Positions 5,967 through 9,405 of a DNA stretch of 9,405 bases are shown one piece after another. Each line of letters opens with the position of its first letter. The stretch's first letter is position 1. Both the position numbers and the translations under genes were made by a program. Source of the stretch: Nitrososphaerales archaeon. GTDB lineage: Archaea; Thermoproteota; Nitrososphaeria; Nitrososphaerales; CADDZS01. Under the pieces are notes generated by a model. It worked only from the letters and a program-made list of their open reading frames with translations, searched no databases and was not told the origin of the DNA. Location of the stretch: the NCBI GenBank assembly GCA_030043455.1, contig JASHXQ010000004.1, positions 1 to 9,405 of the forward strand, read 5' to 3'.

Positions 5967-5977
5967 TTTATCTTTTT
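5967..5977 (+). promoter_or_regulatory. Putative TATA box for the glycosyltransferase gene
   Basis: TTTATCTTTTT is centred about 31 nt upstream of the ATG at 6003. With the usual 25-nt spacing to transcription start, the mRNA would begin within a few bases of the ATG, so the transcript is probably leaderless. The absence of any Shine-Dalgarno sequence before 6003 fits this. Confidence 0.45.
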
Positions 5978-6002
5978 AGTTATTGTCATCCTTGAGTAAT
6001 TC

Positions 6003-6929
6003 ATGAATCCGGGTAGGGTGACGATTGTGATTCCCACCCACAATCGGCCCGGGAAAGTATGCGCTCTTCTTGAAAGCATTGGCCGAAATCAAAGCCCTGA
6101 AATTGATTCTATCGTAGTAGTAGATGACTCGGAAAGTCCGACAGACCTGTGTTCACAATTTCCGGAATTGAAGATACGACAAATAGCGCTATCGAGTCGA
6201 GTGTTCATCTCAAAAGCCAAAAACATTGGGTGGAGACAAGCTCAGACGGAATATGTCTTCTTCGTCGACGATGACAATGTGCTCGACAAAACCACGATTT
6301 CTGGAACGCTCGATGCCATAGATAACCGATCACAGACGGCGGCGATTATGCCCGCGGTGTTATACAAATCCAGACCTGATCTCGTTTGGGTCTATGCGGC
6401 TCCCTTCACCAAGCCCCCAGATTTTGAATTGCTCGGGCGAAATCTGCCAAGAAATTCTGAGCTTGAAGGAAAATACTACACCACTGATGCGCTGCCCAAT
6501 GCAAGCATCATCAGGAGGAAGGCCTTAGAGGAGGTGGGTGGGTTCAATGAGCGATTGGTCGTGAACAGCTCAATGGACATTGCGGTGAGATTGAAGGGCA
6601 AAGGCTGGGGAGTGTCTGCCTACACAGGGAGTTTCATTTTCCACGATGTGGAACCACCCGGAAAAATGGGCTGGTGGGCCGCTCATGGCTGGGCCGATCC
6701 CAAAAGAGTACGGTACGAGATGAGTGATTGGTTCATAATAATGCGGACTGTTCGGGGCAATGAAAGATTTCTGACCGTTCGATCCCTCCTGGATTCGACC
6801 AGATTTGTTCTCCCAAACTCTCTTGCCTATATCGTCCGTGGTCGGGAAAGAAAAGAAGTTATGGCGGAACTATGTCGCGGATATGTACAGGGCATAGTTG
6901 AAAGCAACTCAATGAGCACAAGTCCCTAA
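6003..6929 (+). CDS. Glycosyltransferase family 2
   Basis: This 308-residue protein has a GT-A fold. The N-terminal strand VTIVIPTHNRP (6-16) binds nucleotide-sugar, SIVVVDDSES (36-45) carries the first aspartates, KAKNIGWRQA (71-80) is the standard family-2 helix, and VFFVDDDN (85-92) is the metal-binding DxD site. Acceptor-side features are NASIIRRKALEEVGGFNE (166-183) and a short SSMDIAVRLKGKGW (189-202), where the usual ED catalytic pair reads MD (D192). FIFHD (211-215) supplies the late histidine. The C-terminal GWW...DWFIIMRTVRG segment (223-252) resembles enzymes with interfacial substrates. No transmembrane helix is evident. It likely transfers a sugar to a lipid-linked or surface glycan (inference). 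The ATG start at 6003 gives a complete fold. The next gene begins 6 nt after its TAA, so the two are probably co-translated. Confidence 0.92.
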   Translation: MNPGRVTIVIPTHNRPGKVCALLESIGRNQSPEIDSIVVVDDSESPTDLCSQFPELKIRQIALSSRVFISKAKNIGWRQAQTEYVFFVDDDNVLDKTTISGTLDAIDNRSQTAAIMPAVLYKSRPDLVWVYAAPFTKPPDFELLGRNLPRNSELEGKYYTTDALPNASIIRRKALEEVGGFNERLVVNSSMDIAVRLKGKGWGVSAYTGSFIFHDVEPPGKMGWWAAHGWADPKRVRYEMSDWFIIMRTVRGNERFLTVRSLLDSTRFVLPNSLAYIVRGRERKEVMAELCRGYVQGIVESNSMSTSP

Positions 6930-6935
6930 TCAGAG

Positions 6936-8180
6936 GTGAAATTTCTGTCCGATACTCCACAACGACAGGAGCTGGCATTCGAGACGCTGAAGCTCGTTAC
7001 TCGGGGAAGAAAGACCGGATTATCCCACATCGCCCTAATGAGATTCGTAAATTCGCAAGGTGTCTTCTTTGTGATATCCGGAAGGGAGAAAAGTGATTGG
7101 GCCATTAATGCGCTAGCAACCAAGGAAGCGGTCGTTAGGCTGGGAGACTTTGCACAAGTCGTGAGCTGCGAACGCCACCTCAACCGGGAAGAGGTCATTG
7201 GTCTTTTCCGGAAGAAATATGGGAAGAGGGTAGTGTCCGAGTGGTATGCTTCTTCACAACTTTGCTTGAGACTAGTGCCCTCTGGGCCGCTCACATTGCG
7301 TGGAAGAATTCGAGGGGAGAACGATTCTGCTCTTGACTTTGGGTCTTGGAAGAAAAGGGGTAAGAACTATTATGCCGCTGTCTCCGAGGCGTTCGACTCT
7401 GCCTCTGATGAGTATGATTTTACTATTCGGCAGAATTTCATCAATGTATGGATTAGGAACAAATCGGTAAATGAACTGTTATCGATTTCAAAGCCCGAGG
7501 ATATTCTTCTAGAAATTGGATGCGGTACTGGTGTAGAAGCCATTCAAATCTCAAAGTATGTGCAAGGCATTGTCGCAACGGATATCTCTGGGAAGATGCT
7601 TTCGATCCTGAACCAAAAGATAACCGCCCGGAAATTGGAAGGGAGAATTAAACCGGTGCAGATAGCAGCATCGGAAATTGCGAGTGCCAAAGAGTTCTTG
7701 CCGAATGGAGAGGCGAGACTAGCGTACTCTTTTAATGGTGCCTTAAATTGCGAGCTGAAGATTGCGGAATTTCCTGGAGAACTCTCGAAAGTAATGGAGC
7801 CAGGAGGCCTCTTTCTTTGCTCCATTCGTAATACTTTCTGTCTCTCGGAAGCTATAACTCATGCAGCCGTACTACAGTTGGATCGGATGGCTCCGAGGAA
7901 AAGACAGCCGGTGATGGTGTCAGTTGGGGGGATTGACATTCCTTCTTATTACTATTCCCCCAGCCACTTTGTAGAAATCTTCGGACCATTTTTCAATTTG
8001 AGAAAAATGATCGCACTCCCGGGTCTTATGCCCCCTGCCTATCTCAGTAATATCTACGTGAGGATCCGGAAGGGGTTATTTTTTCTAGAAAGCGCAGAGA
8101 GAGCTCTAGCTAATCATTATCCCGTGAATCGAGTGGGGGATCAAACTCTAATGGTTTTCGAGAGAAAGGGTTCTCTTTAG
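6936..8180 (+). CDS. Fusion: F420-type split-barrel (nitroreductase-like) domain + SAM methyltransferase
   Basis: This 414-residue two-domain protein begins with residues about 15-115, which match the deazaflavin (F420)-dependent nitroreductase / split beta-barrel family. The cues are LVTRGRKTGLSHIALM (20-35), FFVISGREKSDWAINALATKEAVVRLGD (44-71) and a KKYGKRVVSEW segment (93-103). After a linker (about 116-145), residues 146-290 form a class I methyltransferase: the AFDSASDEYDF entry helix (152-162), motif I LLEIGCGTGVEA (191-202), D216 ending strand 2, SFNGALNC (265-272) as the motif IV region, and VMEPGGLFLCSI (286-297). Residues about 300-414 are a substrate cap of unknown type. Cofactor binding in the first domain is inferred; it may be degenerate. 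The start is GTG at 6936. The next Met (residue 35) would cut into the first domain. The gene is tightly coupled to the glycosyltransferase, so a role in modifying the same glycan or lipid is likely. Confidence 0.8.
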   Translation: MKFLSDTPQRQELAFETLKLVTRGRKTGLSHIALMRFVNSQGVFFVISGREKSDWAINALATKEAVVRLGDFAQVVSCERHLNREEVIGLFRKKYGKRVVSEWYASSQLCLRLVPSGPLTLRGRIRGENDSALDFGSWKKRGKNYYAAVSEAFDSASDEYDFTIRQNFINVWIRNKSVNELLSISKPEDILLEIGCGTGVEAIQISKYVQGIVATDISGKMLSILNQKITARKLEGRIKPVQIAASEIASAKEFLPNGEARLAYSFNGALNCELKIAEFPGELSKVMEPGGLFLCSIRNTFCLSEAITHAAVLQLDRMAPRKRQPVMVSVGGIDIPSYYYSPSHFVEIFGPFFNLRKMIALPGLMPPAYLSNIYVRIRKGLFFLESAERALANHYPVNRVGDQTLMVFERKGSL

Positions 8181-8235
8181 CGTCCTCAATGGTAGATCGT
8201 ATACCTGAAAAAGATCTGAGACGAGTTCCTAAACG

Positions 8236-8247
8236 AATAAATTAAAA
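8236..8247 (+). promoter_or_regulatory. Putative TATA box for the thioredoxin-like gene
   Basis: AATAAATTAAAA is the most A/T-rich stretch of the 99-bp gap and sits 33-44 nt upstream of the TTG at 8280. Expected transcription start is about 8265-8270, leaving a leader of roughly 10-15 nt. An AGGGG sequence at 8265-8269 could serve as ribosome-binding site only if transcription begins upstream of it. Confidence 0.5.
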
Positions 8248-8279
8248 CCGGCTATTATTGGGAAAGGGGTTCCCCGATA

Positions 8280-8609
8280 TTGAATGTCTCTGACTGGCTC
8301 GATAAGTCCCAACTGCAGACAATCGTCGCGGAGCCCGGCTCGCATCTAGTGGTATTCGCAGCCAAGTGGTGCGGGTTCTGCACTCGCTTTGTTAATCAGG
8401 CGAGGGAGTTCGAAAGTCCTCTGACACTTTCCCTGATTGATACTGATGAGCCAGACGAATCTCTGTGGGAGGACTACTCTGTAAAGATCGTTCCCACTCT
8501 TGTGGTCTTCAACGATGACGAAATCGTCTTTCGTCGCGATGGCAAGTCCGGTGCCGGACTAAAGCTGACAGATCTCGAAGAAGGCGCGGTCCGAGCGAAA
8601 TCTAACTAA
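8280..8609 (+). CDS. Thioredoxin-like protein (CGFC active site)
   Basis: This 109-residue single-domain protein of thioredoxin length is probably a cytoplasmic dithiol-disulfide oxidoreductase. Visible are a short N-terminal helix, the strand HLVVFAAKW (22-30), the redox motif W30-C31-G-F-C34, the strand SLIDTDEPD (51-59), the helix [10 protein letters not shown] (61-70), the cis-proline motif VPTLVVF (71-77) and FRRDG (84-88). The motif is CGFC instead of thioredoxin's CGPC, which usually raises the redox potential, so it may act as a glutaredoxin-like or isomerase-type protein (inference). The start is TTG at 8280; the sequence contains no ATG in frame, so a non-ATG start is certain. It has its own promoter candidate at 8236. 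The TAA overlaps by 4 bp the stop of the convergent protease gene. Confidence 0.92.
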   Translation: MNVSDWLDKSQLQTIVAEPGSHLVVFAAKWCGFCTRFVNQAREFESPLTLSLIDTDEPDESLWEDYSVKIVPTLVVFNDDEIVFRRDGKSGAGLKLTDLEEGAVRAKSN

Positions 8610-9405
8610 GTGTGCCAGAGATAAAAGTAGGAAAAGATTACAAGAAGAATAGAGCTTACGAAGGCAATCGCCCATCTAGTTCGATCCCAATCGAAAATCC
8701 GTGTACCATCCAGTGAACCGAAGGGGATCAAATTGATCAGAGCCATCCACGCATTAAACCAAGCAATTTGAACAAAGATGGAACCGAAGAAATGTCCGGC
8801 GAAGCGTGACATGATAAATACCAAGGTACCGAGAGCGATATTGAAGCCCGGACCGACGAGAGAGACGCCTCCGAGTACCTCTTTGTTCCCGTTACCCTGG
8901 ATATTCATTTGTCCAGGAGCGAGAAATTTTACCAAGAAAACCGAGCTCACCGCGGTTAACATCAGCCCATATAGATTAGTCCTGAACTCTGCCCAGAGGC
9001 CGTTTCTTCTTGCAAGAAACTTATGGGCGATTTCGTGCCCCAAAAATGACACAAGGTAAGCGGGGACAGCGACCGCGAAGAAGAGGGGAGTCGCAGCTAC
9101 CAAGGTGCTAGGTGTCACCGTCCAATTGGTCAACACTCCGGAAAGAACCACCAAAGACGAAGCCGCGAGAATGTGCTTCTCCTCAGCCTTGGAGAAGACA
9201 CCGGCGTACCTCAGCCGAAATCTTGAATGGCTCGAGCTAATGTAAGGGAGACTTTTCCTTTCATTACCGCTGGGCGCGTACCGTTTTACGTCTGCATACC
9301 CCGGTTGCTTCGGACCGCCAACTCGTGGGCAAGCGTGATTTTCTGGTAACCGGTGCTGGCCACAAAAATATTCGCCGCAATAATTACATCGGAAGGGCAA
9401 GCCTT
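8606..9405 (-). CDS. AN1 zinc finger-M50 (site-2 protease-like) membrane metalloprotease, 5' end beyond right edge
   Basis: This two-part protein is cut by the right edge; 264 residues are counted from a TTG at 9400. The N-terminus is most of an AN1-type zinc finger: C5-x2-C8, C13, H16, H22 and C24 within [20 protein letters not shown]. The family's first CxxC pair should lie just upstream of the window, so the TTG probably encodes the usual Leu of LPF and the true start is further right. A polar linker (25-70) leads to several membrane helices (about 77-94, 100-118, 143-160, 175-199, 207-226, 244-262). HEIAH (122-126) is the HExxH zinc site of M50 site-2 proteases, GPGFNIALG (183-191) is a family glycine-rich motif, and [10 protein letters not shown] (223-232) carries the third ligand D231. 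The last motif has Ser where PLDG is usual. It likely cleaves proteins in the membrane, with the finger as a cytosolic recruiting module (inference). The TAG stop overlaps the thioredoxin-like gene's stop. Confidence 0.9.
   Translation of the reverse strand, partial: GLPFRCNYCGEYFCGQHRLPENHACPRVGGPKQPGYADVKRYAPSGNERKSLPYISSSHSRFRLRYAGVFSKAEEKHILAASSLVVLSGVLTNWTVTPSTLVAATPLFFAVAVPAYLVSFLGHEIAHKFLARRNGLWAEFRTNLYGLMLTAVSSVFLVKFLAPGQMNIQGNGNKEVLGGVSLVGPGFNIALGTLVFIMSRFAGHFFGSIFVQIAWFNAWMALINLIPFGSLDGTRIFDWDRTRWAIAFVSSILLVIFSYFYLWHT

Noticed and set aside
6926..7294. Minus-strand frame of 122 codons opposite the fusion methyltransferase
   Set aside because: It is antisense to a protein with clear domain motifs and shows no recognisable features of its own.
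8260..8274. GGGAA-AGGGG-TTCCC hairpin exposing a Shine-Dalgarno-like loop before the thioredoxin-like gene
   Set aside because: The stem is only 5 bp and the predicted transcription start falls within it, so it may not be transcribed whole.
9398..9400. TTG at 9400 as the real start of the protease gene
   Set aside because: AN1 fingers need another CxxC pair before the LPF-x-C segment and the frame stays open to the edge, so this codon is more likely an internal Leu.
1..9405. CRISPR array, insertion sequence, attachment site or replication origin
   Set aside because: No regularly spaced direct repeats, transposase motifs, terminal inverted repeats or origin-box clusters were seen.

Overview
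The window looks archaeal. The strongest evidence is a three-gene set for the archaeal modified mevalonate pathway: both subunits of phosphomevalonate dehydratase (aconitase X family) and a UbiD-family decarboxylase. Supporting signs are A/T-rich TATA-like boxes 25-45 nt upstream of starts, Shine-Dalgarno sequences of the GGTGA type, a very high use of TTG starts, and an AN1 zinc finger fused to an M50 membrane protease. GC is moderate, roughly half by eye. Halobacteria, Sulfolobales and Thermoplasma relatives use other mevalonate routes and are unlikely. A TACK-type archaeon (Nitrososphaerota or a relative) is a low-confidence guess.

Layout. Positions 1-5034 are one long minus-strand gene train read right to left: small membrane protein (5034), proteasome-assembly-chaperone-4-like protein (4633), anhydromevalonate phosphate decarboxylase (4260), phosphomevalonate dehydratase large subunit (2896) and small subunit (1707), a second small membrane protein (1318), a metallo-beta-lactamase-fold hydrolase (961), and a partial unknown gene running off the left edge (224). 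Gaps are -4 to +26 nt up to the hydrolase and 47 nt before the last gene, so co-transcription is likely. A 177-bp non-coding stretch (5035-5211) with several inverted repeats precedes the train. Next come a minus-strand methyltransferase (5895-5212) and, divergent from it across 107 bp, a plus-strand pair: a family 2 glycosyltransferase (6003) and, 6 nt later, an unusual protein fusing an F420-type split-barrel reductase domain to a SAM methyltransferase (6936). A thioredoxin-like gene (8280-8609) follows and meets the AN1-M50 protease gene tail to tail with a 4-bp overlap. The 5' end of the protease gene lies beyond the right edge.

How they work together. The dehydratase and decarboxylase convert mevalonate 5-phosphate to isopentenyl phosphate via trans-anhydromevalonate 5-phosphate, which feeds archaeal membrane-lipid synthesis. 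Neither isopentenyl phosphate kinase nor the UbiX-type prenyltransferase that makes prenylated FMN is present here. Two small two-helix membrane proteins with cysteines in the inter-helix loop bracket the pathway genes. The glycosyltransferase and two methyltransferases form a separate module, probably for glycan or lipid-linked sugar modification (inference). No rRNA, tRNA, CRISPR array, transposon or gene-free stretch over 300 bp was seen.
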